DNA from: Gandjariella thermophila
GTDB taxonomy: Bacteria > Actinomycetota > Actinomycetes > Mycobacteriales > Pseudonocardiaceae
NCBI RefSeq assembly: GCF_005405885.1
Contig: NZ_BJFL01000027.1
Coordinates: forward strand, 16,927-80,926
Direction: 5' to 3'
Length of the DNA stretch: 64,000 nucleotides
Part shown: positions 1-11,814 of the stretch, one piece after another
Layout: each line of letters begins with the position of its first letter
Position numbering within the stretch: position 1 is the first letter of the stretch
Notes under the pieces: model-generated
What the model saw: only the letters and a program-made list of their open reading frames with translations
Databases searched by the model: none
Told to the model about the DNA's origin: nothing
Made by a program: the position numbers and the translations under genes

Positions 1-1949
1 CCACCGTCGACCGCCGTGTGGGCGAGCAGTCCCAGGCACAGCCCGACACCCAGCCAGTCGTTGAAGTGCCGGTGCAGTCGCACGCTGTCCTGCACGAGCT
101 CGGTCGCCTGCCGCGCCTCGCCGCGCTGCCACAGGGCGTCACCGATCGCCCACTGGGCGTAGGAGCGGTACCAGGCCTCGCCGAGCGCCTGACTGGTGGC
201 CACGCATTCCGCGCCGAGTGTCCGGGCCCGGTCTCCGTCGCCGGCGAGCGCGGCAGCGGTGGCCAGCAGGACGAGGGCGGCCAGCACGCCATGGAGGTCG
301 CCGAGCGCGCGGTGCTCCGCCAGCGCCTGGGTCAGGCACCGATGTGCCTGCTCGAAATCAGCCTGGCAGATCGAGGCCAACCCGGAGCATTGCGCGGCAT
401 GGGCGATCTCGGACCGGTCGCCGAGGTCGTGTGCCGCCGTTCGGTATTCCGCCAACAGGGGCAGCCCGGCCGAGATGTCGCCCTGCAGCAGGGCGAGAAC
501 CGTAGCGGCGCGCAGTGCCTTGGCACGGGGCGCGGCGGGGGTCGGCAGCAGGGTGAGCGCCCGGTCGAGGCAACGTCGTCCCTCGCCCAGCCGGCCGGAG
601 GCGATCCAGTAGCTGCCCAGGGCGGCCGCCAGTTCGGCTCCTGCGCCGGCCTCGTCCCGGGTGGCCAGGGAGAAGTCGATGGCGGCGCGGAGATTCAGGT
701 GCTCGCTGTGCAGCCGAGCGAACCATTCCAGCTGGCGATGCGTCGGCCACTCCGCCTCCGCCCGCCTGGCCAGTGACAGGCACCAGTCGCGGTGCCGTCG
801 CAGGAACACACGCTCGTCGCCGCGGGCGGCGAGACGTTCCCTGCCGTATTCGCGCATCGCCGACGGCAGCCGGAACCTGGGCTGGCCATCGTAATCATGG
901 CGAAGCAGTATCGAACCGTTGACCAGTTCGGTCACCAGATCGAGCACCTCGGCGCGATCGACCCGGCCGCCCGAGCAGACCTCCTCGGCCGCCGCCAGGT
1001 CGAAGTCGCGGGGAAACACCGACAGCCGCGCCCAGAACTCCTGCGCGCGCGGTGAGCACAGCTCGAAACTGGAGCTGATGAGGGCCCGAAGACTGCGATG
1101 CCGTGGCTCGACCAGCGTGCGTTGCGTCGCGAGAAACTCGAATCGATCGCCGGACCGCTGCACGAGCTGTTCGATGGTCGGGACGGGTCGCCTGGCGGCG
1201 AGTTCGATCTGCAAGGGATTCCCGTCCAGCCGACGGCACAGCACCGCCACCATCGCGCAGTTGTCCGCATCGATACGGAACCCCGGTTGGATCGCTGCCC
1301 GGCGCTCGGCGAACAGGGCCGGTGCCTCGTATCGCAGCAGAGTCTTCGGCATCACGGGCTGGTCCGGTTCCGGCACCGACAGCCCCGTCACGGCCAGCAC
1401 ATGCTCGCCGAAGACGCCCAGCAGCGAGCGGCTGGTCGCGACGATCCGCATGTCGGCCACGGTCCGCAGCAACGCGAGCACGAGTTCGGCGCAGGCGTCC
1501 GTGAGGCGGTCACAGTTGTCCAGCACCAGCAGTGACCTGGCGCCGGCCAGGGCCTCCGCCACGGCTGTCGGTCCGCGGCAGGTGTGCTCCTCGGGCAGGT
1601 CGAAGGCATCCCCGACCGCCCTGGTCAGTGCGCGCCCGTCGGAAAGCGCCGCCACATTGACCACCCGCACGCCGTCCGGGTACGCCCCGCGCACCGCCGC
1701 TGCCAACCGGAGCGCCAACCGGCTCTTGCCCACCCCGCCGACACCGGTGAAGGTGAGCAGCCGCGATCGGGAGAGCAGGCTCCTGGCCTCGCTGAGCTCG
1801 CGTCGACGTCCCACGAAGCTGGCCAGCTCGGCGGGCATCTCAGCGGACTCGGGTCGGAGCAGGGTGGCGACGTCCCCGGGGCTGGAGGTGCCCTGGTCGC
1901 CGATCATCCGGAGGAGGCTCCGCGGGGTGGTCTCCGATTCTGGTGACAT
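1..1949 (-). CDS. AfsR/LuxR-type NB-ARC ATPase regulator (3' end outside window)
   Basis: The frame is open from the ATG at 1949 to the window edge, giving about 649 residues without a stop. The N-terminus is short. A P-loop GVGGVGKS lies near residues 69-76, followed by an NB-ARC/AAA region with a Walker B-like LLVLDNC motif, a winged-helix-like stretch and TPR-like helical repeats. This is the signalling-ATPase core of AfsR/LuxR (LAL)-like regulators. No N-terminal BTAD/OmpR DNA-binding domain is present; whether a C-terminal LuxR helix-turn-helix follows cannot be seen. It is closely similar in layout to the 712-residue protein at 57654-59792, so the window carries two paralogues. It is transcribed divergently from the IclR gene. 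A regulatory role is inferred; the ATPase/TPR reading is firm. Confidence 0.8.
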   Translation of the reverse strand, partial: MSPESETTPRSLLRMIGDQGTSSPGDVATLLRPESAEMPAELASFVGRRRELSEARSLLSRSRLLTFTGVGGVGKSRLALRLAAAVRGAYPDGVRVVNVAALSDGRALTRAVGDAFDLPEEHTCRGPTAVAEALAGARSLLVLDNCDRLTDACAELVLALLRTVADMRIVATSRSLLGVFGEHVLAVTGLSVPEPDQPVMPKTLLRYEAPALFAERRAAIQPGFRIDADNCAMVAVLCRRLDGNPLQIELAARRPVPTIEQLVQRSGDRFEFLATQRTLVEPRHRSLRALISSSFELCSPRAQEFWARLSVFPRDFDLAAAEEVCSGGRVDRAEVLDLVTELVNGSILLRHDYDGQPRFRLPSAMREYGRERLAARGDERVFLRRHRDWCLSLARRAEAEWPTHRQLEWFARLHSEHLNLRAAIDFSLATRDEAGAGAELAAALGSYWIASGRLGEGRRCLDRALTLLPTPAAPRAKALRAATVLALLQGDISAGLPLLAEYRTAAHDLGDRSEIAHAAQCSGLASICQADFEQAHRCLTQALAEHRALGDLHGVLAALVLLATAAALAGDGDRARTLGAECVATSQALGEAWYRSYAQWAIGDALWQRGEARQATELVQDSVRLHRHFNDWLGVGLCLGLLAHTAVDG

Positions 1950-2127
1950 TGGTGGCGGCCCCCTGGGCAGCCAGCACACCGGATGCGAAGCAGGTCGGAC
2001 TTGTCGTCCGCCCGCGACCCTCAGAGTCCGGTGGCTAGGTCGGGCTGTGTGGTACGAGTAGGATCTAGCTAGGTCTGAACACGATGCTACCTTATCAGAA
2101 CGCCGTTCAGCAATACCGAAAGCTGGT

Positions 2128-2913
2128 TTGGTTCGCATGCTGGTTCAGTCGGTGCGCCGGGCATCGAAGATCCTCCAGGAGCTGGCGGTCGCGGGTCCTC
2201 GGCTGGGTGTGAGCGAGTTGGCCGAGCGGATCGGCGTGGCCAAACCGACAGTACACGCGTTGCTGCGCACGCTGGAGGCGGAGAAGCTGGTGGTGCAGGA
2301 CGTCGAGACGGGCAAGTACCTGCTCGGCCCGGCGCTGCTCCATCTCGGCAACGCCTACCTCGACACGCATCTGTTGCGGACCCGCTCGTTGACCTGGGCT
2401 GACTCGCTGGCCAGCCGAGCGAACGAGGCGGTCTGGGTGGCGGTGCTCACCGGCGACCGGGTGCTGGTCGTGCACCATGCGTTCCGCCCCCAGGGGACCG
2501 TCCAGATTCTCGAGGTCGGCGCCAGCATCCCGTGGAATACCTGCGCCCTGGGCAAGGCCATCGTCGCCTTCACCGGCGAGGCGGACCGGGAGGCGTTGCT
2601 CGCCGGGGAACTGCCGGTACTGACCGGGGCGAGCATCAACGACCGCGACCAGTTGGCCGACCAGCTGGAGCAGGTCCGTCGGGTGGGCTACGCCGTGGAA
2701 GACCAGGAGTCCGCACTCGGCGACGCCGGCATCGCCGCCCCCGTGTTCGATCGGTCCGGGCTGCCAGTGGGCGCGATCGGCCTCGTCGGGCCGGTCGAAC
2801 GGCTGCTGGCCGAGCAGGCCCGCGAAACGCACGCCATCCTGGTGCGGGAAGTCGCGCGGAATCTGTCTCGTGACCTCGGCGCCGCGCGGACCGCCGGCCC
2901 CCGCGGTGTCTGA
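2128..2913 (+). CDS. IclR family transcriptional regulator
   Basis: The protein has about 261 residues. It starts with a winged helix-turn-helix (QSVRRASKILQEL then IGVAKPTVHALLRTLEAE, residues about 7-60), followed by the IclR effector-binding domain with its usual SIPWNTCALGKAI and DQESALGDAGIAAPVFD stretches. IclR proteins repress or activate neighbouring catabolic genes in response to a small metabolite. TTG at 2128 has a GAAAG ribosome-binding-like sequence 5 bases upstream. ATG at 2137 is the alternative start and would lose three residues. The gene precedes an orphan dhaL, and palindromes lie on both sides of it (GAACGCCGTTC at 2098-2108 and one at 2974-2988), suggesting autoregulation and control of dhaL. 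Confidence 0.9.
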   Translation: MVRMLVQSVRRASKILQELAVAGPRLGVSELAERIGVAKPTVHALLRTLEAEKLVVQDVETGKYLLGPALLHLGNAYLDTHLLRTRSLTWADSLASRANEAVWVAVLTGDRVLVVHHAFRPQGTVQILEVGASIPWNTCALGKAIVAFTGEADREALLAGELPVLTGASINDRDQLADQLEQVRRVGYAVEDQESALGDAGIAAPVFDRSGLPVGAIGLVGPVERLLAEQARETHAILVREVARNLSRDLGAARTAGPRGV

Positions 2914-2973
2914 ACCGCTGGTCCCCCGTTTCTCCACCGCCCGCATCGGCCTGACAGCTCGGCCGGAAAAATG

Positions 2974-2988
2974 TTCGGTGATGCCGAA
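2974..2988. promoter_or_regulatory. Candidate operator palindrome between iclR and dhaL
   Basis: TTCGG-TGATG-CCGAA is a perfect 5-bp inverted repeat with a 5-bp spacer, about 190 bases before dhaL. The half-site CCGAA recurs just upstream of iclR (2116-2120). It could be the target of the adjacent IclR regulator. This is inferred from position only. Confidence 0.35.
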
Positions 2989-3177
2989 TGTGACTGGCAA
3001 TGACCGAAACTCGGACTGGCGTCAACACCCCACGAAGAGAACCGCGTGGCAGGACGGGCAGAGCGGACGCATCATGGAACAGGACAGCCACCCGTAGGAG
3101 TTCCTTGCCACATTCGCCGCGGCCGTGCTTCCAGGCAACGACGACGCTGACAGTCACCGAAATCGAAGGAGAATGCG

Positions 3178-3804
3178 GTGGACATCGCCCTCGCCCGCGA
3201 CTGGGTGCGGGCCATCGCAGCGGCCATTGCCGGGCAGGTCGACTATCTCACCCTGCTCGACGCGGCGATCGGCGACGCCGACCACGGCGTCAACATGCAT
3301 CGGGGGTTCACCGCCGCGCTGGCCGATCTGGAAGATCCCCGGGACCGGACCGCGGGGGATGTCCTCGTCAGGGTCGGCAACCACCTGTTCGCGAACGTCG
3401 GTGGTGCTGCCGGCCCGCTGTACGGGGCCGCGTTCCGCGCGATCGGCAAGGCGCTCGACGAGCCGGTCGCCGATAGCAAGCAACTGCTTGCGGCGTTCGC
3501 CGAGGGGCTGGCCGCGATACAGCGACTCGGGGCGGCGGTGCCCGGGGATAAGACCATCGTTGACGCCTACACGCCCGCGATGGCGGCCTTCGACCAGGCG
3601 CTGTCGGCGGGCGCCAGCCTCGCCACCGCCGCGGCCCGGGCGGCTGACGCCGCGGAGGCGGGCATGCGCGCGACAACACCACTGCAGGCCCGCAAAGGCC
3701 GCGCCTCCTACCTCGGTCCGCGCAGCATGGGCCACCAGGACCCGGGGGCCACGTCCACCGCGCTGATCTTCCGCGCCTTCGCCCAAGCCACCGCCGAGTC
3801 GTAG
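3178..3804 (+). CDS. dhaL: DhaL-type dihydroxyacetone kinase subunit (orphan)
   Basis: This 208-residue all-helical DhaL domain has the nucleotide/Mg-binding loop IGDADHGVNMHRGF at residues 31-44, FANVGGAAGPLYG, and the C-terminal SYLGPRSMGHQDPGATS loop. DhaL binds ADP/ATP and phosphorylates a hydroxyketone held covalently by DhaK, either from ATP or through a DhaM phosphotransferase protein. The GTG start at 3178 follows a strong AAGGAG at 3166-3171. Neither dhaK nor dhaM is present in the window, although the length is normal for a full DhaL. It may work with a DhaK encoded elsewhere or with another sugar-derivative kinase partner. The upstream IclR gene is its likely regulator. Confidence 0.85.
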   Translation: MDIALARDWVRAIAAAIAGQVDYLTLLDAAIGDADHGVNMHRGFTAALADLEDPRDRTAGDVLVRVGNHLFANVGGAAGPLYGAAFRAIGKALDEPVADSKQLLAAFAEGLAAIQRLGAAVPGDKTIVDAYTPAMAAFDQALSAGASLATAAARAADAAEAGMRATTPLQARKGRASYLGPRSMGHQDPGATSTALIFRAFAQATAES

Positions 3805-3852
3805 GCCGGGCGTCTCCTCCGGTGACGGCATCGACGAGGAAGGGTCACCCGA

Positions 3853-3898
3853 CCGAGGTTGTCCGGGTCGGCCGGCGAACGACCGACCCGGACCTCGG
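3853..3898. terminator. Bidirectional hairpin between dhaL and katG
   Basis: The inverted repeat CCGAGG(TTG)TCCGGGTCGG ... CCGACCCGGACCTCGG forms a roughly 16-bp GC stem with a three-base bulge. It lies between the convergent dhaL and katG stops. No T-run is present, as is common in high-GC actinobacteria. Confidence 0.6.
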
Positions 3899-3900
3899 GA

Positions 3901-6870
<2,970 letters not shown>

Positions 6871-7362
6871 GTGGCGGACAAGGCAAGGCCGCTGTCCATC
6901 CAGGGCGAGCAGCAGCAGGAGCAGGGTCCGGTCCGGGCATCGGACGACGACGTCGACCGCTATGTGGACGACGCTCCCGACGAGGTCCTCGCCTGCCGGG
7001 AACGCGGCCGCCACCTGTTTCCCACCATCCGCCAGGCCGGGATCGAGTTCACCGGCGTGGACCGCGACGGGCTGTTCATCCGCCGGGTCACCTGCACCTG
7101 CTGCGGGCTCGCCGTCAGGGTCGAGCGATGGGAGGCGACCAAGCGCGGCCGGCATCTCCGATACCAGCGTGTCGCCTCCGACCTCGAGTACCGGAAGGGA
7201 CCCGACGGCCAGTCCTACCAAGCTCCACCGGGCCGGGGACGCATGACGCCACGCCAGATCGCCAACTCGGTGGCCTCCCGGGCGCTGCAGGGCCTGAGCC
7301 TGGCCGAACTGCGCAGGGCGGCCGCGCGTACCGACGGGCGGAACAGCGGCCGGAACGGATAG
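6871..7362 (+). CDS. Hypothetical actinobacterial protein with a CxCC knuckle
   Basis: I do not recognise this 163-residue protein. The GTG start follows GGAGGA with 9 bases spacing and third positions are strongly G/C, so it is a real gene. The N-terminal 40 residues are polar and Gln/Asp-rich. A central segment RRVTCTCCGLAVRVERWEA could bind a metal or form a disulfide. The C-terminus is basic and helical (MTPRQIANSVASRALQGLSLAELRR). There is no signal peptide or membrane segment, so it is cytoplasmic. It stands alone between katG-furA and the protease/kinase cluster, separated from the latter by about 220 bases, so it need not belong to it. Confidence 0.75.
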   Translation: MADKARPLSIQGEQQQEQGPVRASDDDVDRYVDDAPDEVLACRERGRHLFPTIRQAGIEFTGVDRDGLFIRRVTCTCCGLAVRVERWEATKRGRHLRYQRVASDLEYRKGPDGQSYQAPPGRGRMTPRQIANSVASRALQGLSLAELRRAAARTDGRNSGRNG

Positions 7363-7568
7363 CACCGCGCCACCCGCGGACCATTCCCCGTTCGCAGCAA
7401 CGCCCATCACGATTCACCGGCCGCAGTCATCGTTCGGGTAGCGGCATCATCGCGGTCGCGGCGGAATGTCACCCGGTTCCCGCCGGCAGGCGGTCACCCC
7501 ATCAACTCACGTGCGGATACGACCGCACAACCGGTGGGATCTCGCAGGTCGGGCGATCACCATGGGTG

Positions 7569-7574
7569 TAAGAT
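7569..7574 (+). promoter_or_regulatory. -10 element for a possibly leaderless protease mRNA
   Basis: TAAGAT ends 7 bases before the ATG at 7582, which would place transcription initiation at or next to the A of the start codon. No ribosome-binding sequence is visible upstream of this ATG. Leaderless transcripts are common in actinobacteria, and this would drive the whole cluster to 16272. Confidence 0.45.
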
Positions 7575-7581
7575 CAGTCAC

Positions 7582-9321
7582 ATGGGGGGATATTCCCACC
7601 CCATTGATCCGTGGCGGGTGCGGATCAGTGTGGGGAAGGTGATCCGGGGTGCGGGCATCCTGTTACCTGATCGGCAGGTGCTGACCTGCGCGCATGTCGT
7701 GCGGCAGCGCGGTGCCGAGCGGCCCGCGCCCGAGGTGCTCGTCGAGTTCGTCGGCATGCCAACGGTGTCTCCGCTCGAAGCCACGGTCGCCGAAGGCGGG
7801 TGGCAGCCGTCCTTCGCGGATCGGCGCGGTGACCTGGCCCTGCTCGATCTGGCCGGGGCGGTGCCCGCAGGGCGCCACGCCGTCCTGCACCAGAGGTCGG
7901 TGCGCGGCCGAACCGTGTGGGTGCAGGGCTTTCCCGCGGACACCCCGGACGGCGCGTGGGTCCGTGCCATGATCGCCGGACCCACCGGGCCGCACGACGA
8001 GTTGATGCAGTTGGACCCGATCTCCACCAGCGGGCTGCGCGTGGAACGGGGGTTCAGCGGCGCCGGCGTGCTGGACGAGCAGACCGGCCAGGTGCTCGGC
8101 ATGGTGGTCAGCGCGTACGCCGACCGCGACGTGTCCTGGATGTTCCCCACCGAGACCATCCTCGACTACCTGCCCGGTCTGGCCGGCGAGGTCACCGGCA
8201 CGCCGCCGGTCGACCCGGCGTTCCAGGACCGCATCGACCGGCTCACCGAGGTCGGCCAGGCGGGCGAACTGCTCCGGGACGTGCGTGAACTCGTCGACCG
8301 CCTGGCGTCCGCCGGTGCGACCGACGTGCTGAACCTGGTCGGCGATCCTCCGGACCGCTCCGTGGTGCTGGTCGTGCTGGTCGCCCTCGCCGACCCTCGG
8401 CTGCGCGCGGCGCTGCCCGTGGAGATGATCGCCGCCGTGCCTGCCGACGCCGTGTTGCCGATGCGCTCCATCGACCTCGCGGTCGACGCCGCGGGGAAGA
8501 CCACCGAGGAGGTCGGCCGGCGGATCGCCGAGCGGGTCGGCCCGCCCGAGAACGGCAACGCCCGGAACGGCAGTGGCGACGCGCTGCCGCCGGTGACCGT
8601 GGTGGTGGATTCGGTCGACCAGGCGGCCGACCCGGAGTCGCTGCTCACCGAGGTGCTGCTGCCCATGGCGGACAGCCGGTCCACCGGGCGGCATGCCCGC
8701 CTGGTGATCGGGTCCCGGGCCGCCCTGCCCACCCGATCCGGCGCCACCACCCTGCGGCTGAGCGGGCGCGGGTATTCGGCGCCCCGGAGCCCGGACCGGC
8801 CGGAGTCGCTGGCCGGGCGGCTCGATCGGCTCGATGGCCTGGTCGACGAGGTGGACGCCGCCGAAACCGTTGCCCGCGAACGCTTTCGCGCGGTGGCCAG
8901 CAGGATCAGGGGCATCCCGAGACCGACCGAACGGACTCCGCTGTTGCGGCTGCGCGCCACCCAGCTCCGGGCGGTCGGCCACAGCCGGCCCGACGAGCCA
9001 CGGCTGTCCGCCGGCCTGGCCGCGGTCGAGCACGACGTGGCCGAGGCGTTGCGCCAGGCCAGGGAGTCGCTGCGGCGGTACGACGAGTTACTCGACCGGC
9101 GAGCCCGGCTGCGCGGGCTGCTCGACGCCTATCGGGCCAGGGCGGTGGCCGGCGGTTTCGCCGAGGACATCGATCTGGCCGCGCGGTACGAGCACGCCTA
9201 CCGGCTGCTGGCGTGCGGTCCGTGCGACCTCGCGGCCGCCGAGGAGGCGGTGCACCGCTACCTGCCGGCCGTCCGCCAGCGGCTCGGCACGGCCGTCGAC
9301 CGGGGAGAGGGCGCACGATGA
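7582..9321 (+). CDS. Trypsin-like serine protease with STAND-like C-terminal module
   Basis: The protein has 579 residues and no signal peptide. Residues 1-200 form a chymotrypsin-fold protease with H38 (LTCAHVV), D84 (GDLALLDL) and S159 (RGFSGAGV), so the triad is intact. Residues about 215-400 resemble the ATPase core of a STAND protein, with a Walker B-like VTVVVDSVDQAAD and a following VIGSR, but the place of the P-loop reads GDPPDRSVV with no GKS/T. The tail is helical, probably coiled coil. Cytoplasmic trypsin-like proteases of this kind are effectors in predicted conflict/programmed-death systems. It is the first gene of the cluster and overlaps the kinase gene by four bases (ATGA). 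Confidence 0.85.
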   Translation: MGGYSHPIDPWRVRISVGKVIRGAGILLPDRQVLTCAHVVRQRGAERPAPEVLVEFVGMPTVSPLEATVAEGGWQPSFADRRGDLALLDLAGAVPAGRHAVLHQRSVRGRTVWVQGFPADTPDGAWVRAMIAGPTGPHDELMQLDPISTSGLRVERGFSGAGVLDEQTGQVLGMVVSAYADRDVSWMFPTETILDYLPGLAGEVTGTPPVDPAFQDRIDRLTEVGQAGELLRDVRELVDRLASAGATDVLNLVGDPPDRSVVLVVLVALADPRLRAALPVEMIAAVPADAVLPMRSIDLAVDAAGKTTEEVGRRIAERVGPPENGNARNGSGDALPPVTVVVDSVDQAADPESLLTEVLLPMADSRSTGRHARLVIGSRAALPTRSGATTLRLSGRGYSAPRSPDRPESLAGRLDRLDGLVDEVDAAETVARERFRAVASRIRGIPRPTERTPLLRLRATQLRAVGHSRPDEPRLSAGLAAVEHDVAEALRQARESLRRYDELLDRRARLRGLLDAYRARAVAGGFAEDIDLAARYEHAYRLLACGPCDLAAAEEAVHRYLPAVRQRLGTAVDRGEGAR

Positions 9322-11660
9322 GCCAGTGCGATCGCCCCGGATGCACCGGCACGGTGGATGAAACGGGATTCTGCGATCTGCGTGGACACCAGCAGTCGGT
9401 CCGAGCGGCCGCGCCGGCGGCGAGCGGCACGGCCGTGGCCCGCCCGCCGCCCACGCTCACCGCCCCGGCTACGGCGGCTACCGATCCGTTGGGCGTCGAC
9501 CACACCACCACGCTGCGATCCACGGCGCGCGAGGGCCGCGGCACGGACGGCGCGAACCGGCCGGACGCGCTGCCCTGGCTGGCGCAGCCACCGGCACTGG
9601 CCAGCCAGCTGTTCACCGGGGTCGCGGTGCCGGAACAGCACCGTGAGTGCGGCAACTGCGGTGCCCCGGTCGGCCGCAGCCACGACGGGCAACCCGCGCT
9701 CACCGAGGGGTTCTGCCCGCGCTGCGCCGCGCCCTACTCGTTCGTGCCCAAGCTGCGCGCCGGCGACCGCGTCGGCGACCGGTACGAGATCGTCGGTGCG
9801 CTCGGCCACGGCGGCCTTTCCTGGGCCTACCTCGCCCAGGACACGCACCTGGGCGGCAGGCAGGTCGTGGTGAAGGGACTGATCCGGCCCAACGACCCGG
9901 ACGCCGCAGAATCGGTCGACCGGGAACGCAGGGCCCTCGTGTTGCTCGACCATCCGGGGATCGTGCGGATCTTCGACTTCGTCACCGAGCTCGATCCGCG
10001 CACAGGTGATCCGGTCGGCTACATCGTGATGGAGTACGCCGGCGGGTGGACCCTGCAGAAGCTGAAGATGCAGGCGTATGCCGGCGAGCGCGAACTGCCG
10101 GTGCAGGACGTGATCAGCTACGGGATCCGCATCCTGGACGCGTTCGAGTACCTGCACGAGCGCGGATTTCTCTACTGCGACCTCAAGCCGGAGAACGTGA
10201 TCCACCAGGGCGACCAGGTCCGGCTGATCGACATGGGCGCGGTGCGCGCCATCGACGACCGCACCTCACCGACCTGGGGTACCCGGGGTTTCCAGGTGTC
10301 CCGGCAGGAGATCAGGGCCCGCGGTCTGACCGTCCGCTCCGACCTGTACACGGTGGGCCGGACGCTGCGCGCGCTGTTCGCGGCCAGCCCGGGCGGCAAC
10401 CCGCAGCTTCCCGCGCCGCCCGAGATCGAGGCGGGTATCCGGTCGTTCCGGCTGGTCCTCGACCGCGCCTGCCACCAGGACTGGGATCAGCGGTTCGCCT
10501 CCGCCGCGCAACTGCGCGAGCAGTTAGTCGGCGTGCTGCGGGAGATCACCGCGCTCGCCGGGAAGCGGCCGGATCCCAAGCCGTCCACACTGTTCGCGGA
10601 CCGGCTCGACCTGCTGGACGACGGCCTCGGCGCGGTGCCCCCGCTGACCACCTGGACCGCGGCTCCGGCGAGCGAGGCCGTGCTGCTGGCCACCGAGGCC
10701 ACCGACGGCCGGCCGCCGGTGGCCTCGGTGGCCAGCGGGCTGCCCGAGCCGCGGCCGGACGGATCCGATCCGGCGGCCAGTTTCCTCGCCGGGGTGAGCA
10801 CCACCGACCCGCGCCGGCTGCTCGACGAACTGGCCACGTTCTGCGATCCCTCGGTGGAGATCGAGCTGTGGCGGTGCCGGGCGTATCTCGCGCTGGCCCG
10901 GCACACCGAGGCGGAGCGGGCGTTGACCGCTGCCGCGGACATCGCACCGGCGCCGCACGACTGGCGGATCACCTGGCACCGTGGGCTGCTCGCGCTGGCC
11001 ATGTCCGCGGTGGACCCGAGCCGCCTGCCACGGGCGGACCACCTGTTCACCGCGGTACGTGGCTGGTTGCCGGGCGAACCGACGCCGCGGCTGGCCCTCG
11101 GCTTCACCGCCGAGTACACGGACCGGTTGGCGGACGCCGCCGATCACTACCACTCGGTGTGGCGTACCGACGGCACCGCGGTGAGCGCGGCGTTCGGGTT
11201 GGCCAGGGTGCACCTCGCCAGCGGTGACCGGGACGCCGCGGTGGCCGTGCTGGACGAGGTGCCGCAACGGTCCCGGCACTACGACCGGTCGCGGGTCGCC
11301 GCGATCCGGTTACGGGCCGGGCATTTCCGGCCCGCCGGACCGCCCCGCCCGGCCGACCTGGCGGACGCCGTGCGGCGGCTCGCGCCGGAGAACTTCGCCG
11401 GTGCGGATGCGGCCCGAGCACGCGCCCGGCTGGTGACCTTCGTCCGCCAGGCCGCCCTGGTCCGGCTTCGGAGCATGCCGGCCGCGCCCGGGGAGCTACC
11501 CGCCGGGCCCGTCCTCGGCGACCCGGTGACCGAGCGCGGCGTGCGGTCGCTGCTGTCCGCCTCGTTCCGGGAACTCGCCGCCCGGCAGGCGGAGACCGAG
11601 ACGCACCATGACGTCCTCGTCGACCTGGCCAACACGGCCCGTCCCCGGACGTGGTGTTGA
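9318..11660 (+). CDS. PknG-like serine/threonine protein kinase with rubredoxin and TPR parts
   Basis: The protein has 780 residues. A Cys/His-rich N-terminal tip (CDRPGC...FCDLRGH) is followed by a rubredoxin-like pair C111/C114 and C133/C136. The kinase domain runs about 156-410, with glycine loop GALGHGGLSWAYLA, K186, the catalytic loop CDLKPENVI (D288) and IDMGAVR in the DFG position (D305). The C-terminal 350 residues are helical repeats like the TPR of PknG. The GHGGLSWAYLA, YIVMEYAGG and YTVGRTLRAL stretches match mycobacterial PknG, a soluble kinase that acts through GarA/OdhI on glutamate metabolism. It sits with GlnX-like and GlnH-like genes, as pknG does in mycobacteria, but with a protease and a vWA gene added. 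Confidence 0.92.
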   Translation: MSQCDRPGCTGTVDETGFCDLRGHQQSVRAAAPAASGTAVARPPPTLTAPATAATDPLGVDHTTTLRSTAREGRGTDGANRPDALPWLAQPPALASQLFTGVAVPEQHRECGNCGAPVGRSHDGQPALTEGFCPRCAAPYSFVPKLRAGDRVGDRYEIVGALGHGGLSWAYLAQDTHLGGRQVVVKGLIRPNDPDAAESVDRERRALVLLDHPGIVRIFDFVTELDPRTGDPVGYIVMEYAGGWTLQKLKMQAYAGERELPVQDVISYGIRILDAFEYLHERGFLYCDLKPENVIHQGDQVRLIDMGAVRAIDDRTSPTWGTRGFQVSRQEIRARGLTVRSDLYTVGRTLRALFAASPGGNPQLPAPPEIEAGIRSFRLVLDRACHQDWDQRFASAAQLREQLVGVLREITALAGKRPDPKPSTLFADRLDLLDDGLGAVPPLTTWTAAPASEAVLLATEATDGRPPVASVASGLPEPRPDGSDPAASFLAGVSTTDPRRLLDELATFCDPSVEIELWRCRAYLALARHTEAERALTAAADIAPAPHDWRITWHRGLLALAMSAVDPSRLPRADHLFTAVRGWLPGEPTPRLALGFTAEYTDRLADAADHYHSVWRTDGTAVSAAFGLARVHLASGDRDAAVAVLDEVPQRSRHYDRSRVAAIRLRAGHFRPAGPPRPADLADAVRRLAPENFAGADAARARARLVTFVRQAALVRLRSMPAAPGELPAGPVLGDPVTERGVRSLLSASFRELAARQAETETHHDVLVDLANTARPRTWC

Positions 11661-11691
11661 CAGCCTGTTTCCAGAACCGAACGGAGCCGCG

Positions 11692-11805
11692 ATGAGGAGT
11701 ACACGAGCGCGCCGGGGCGCCCCGGCAGGCCGAGCAGAGCCGTGGTCCGGGTCGTCCGAGCCCCGGCGACGGGTCAGCGGCGTGCGTTCGCGGAACGGGC
11801 GCTGA
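11692..11805 (+). CDS. Possible 37-residue Arg-rich small protein
   Basis: A short frame from ATG 11692 fills most of the 154-base gap between the kinase and vWA genes. The product is very basic (about 13 Arg). A weak GGAG lies upstream, and third-position G/C bias is only moderate, so this could be spacer sequence. It is listed because the rest of the cluster has tight junctions. Confidence 0.2.
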   Translation: MRSTRARRGAPAGRAEPWSGSSEPRRRVSGVRSRNGR

Positions 11806-11814
11806 GGGGCACAC

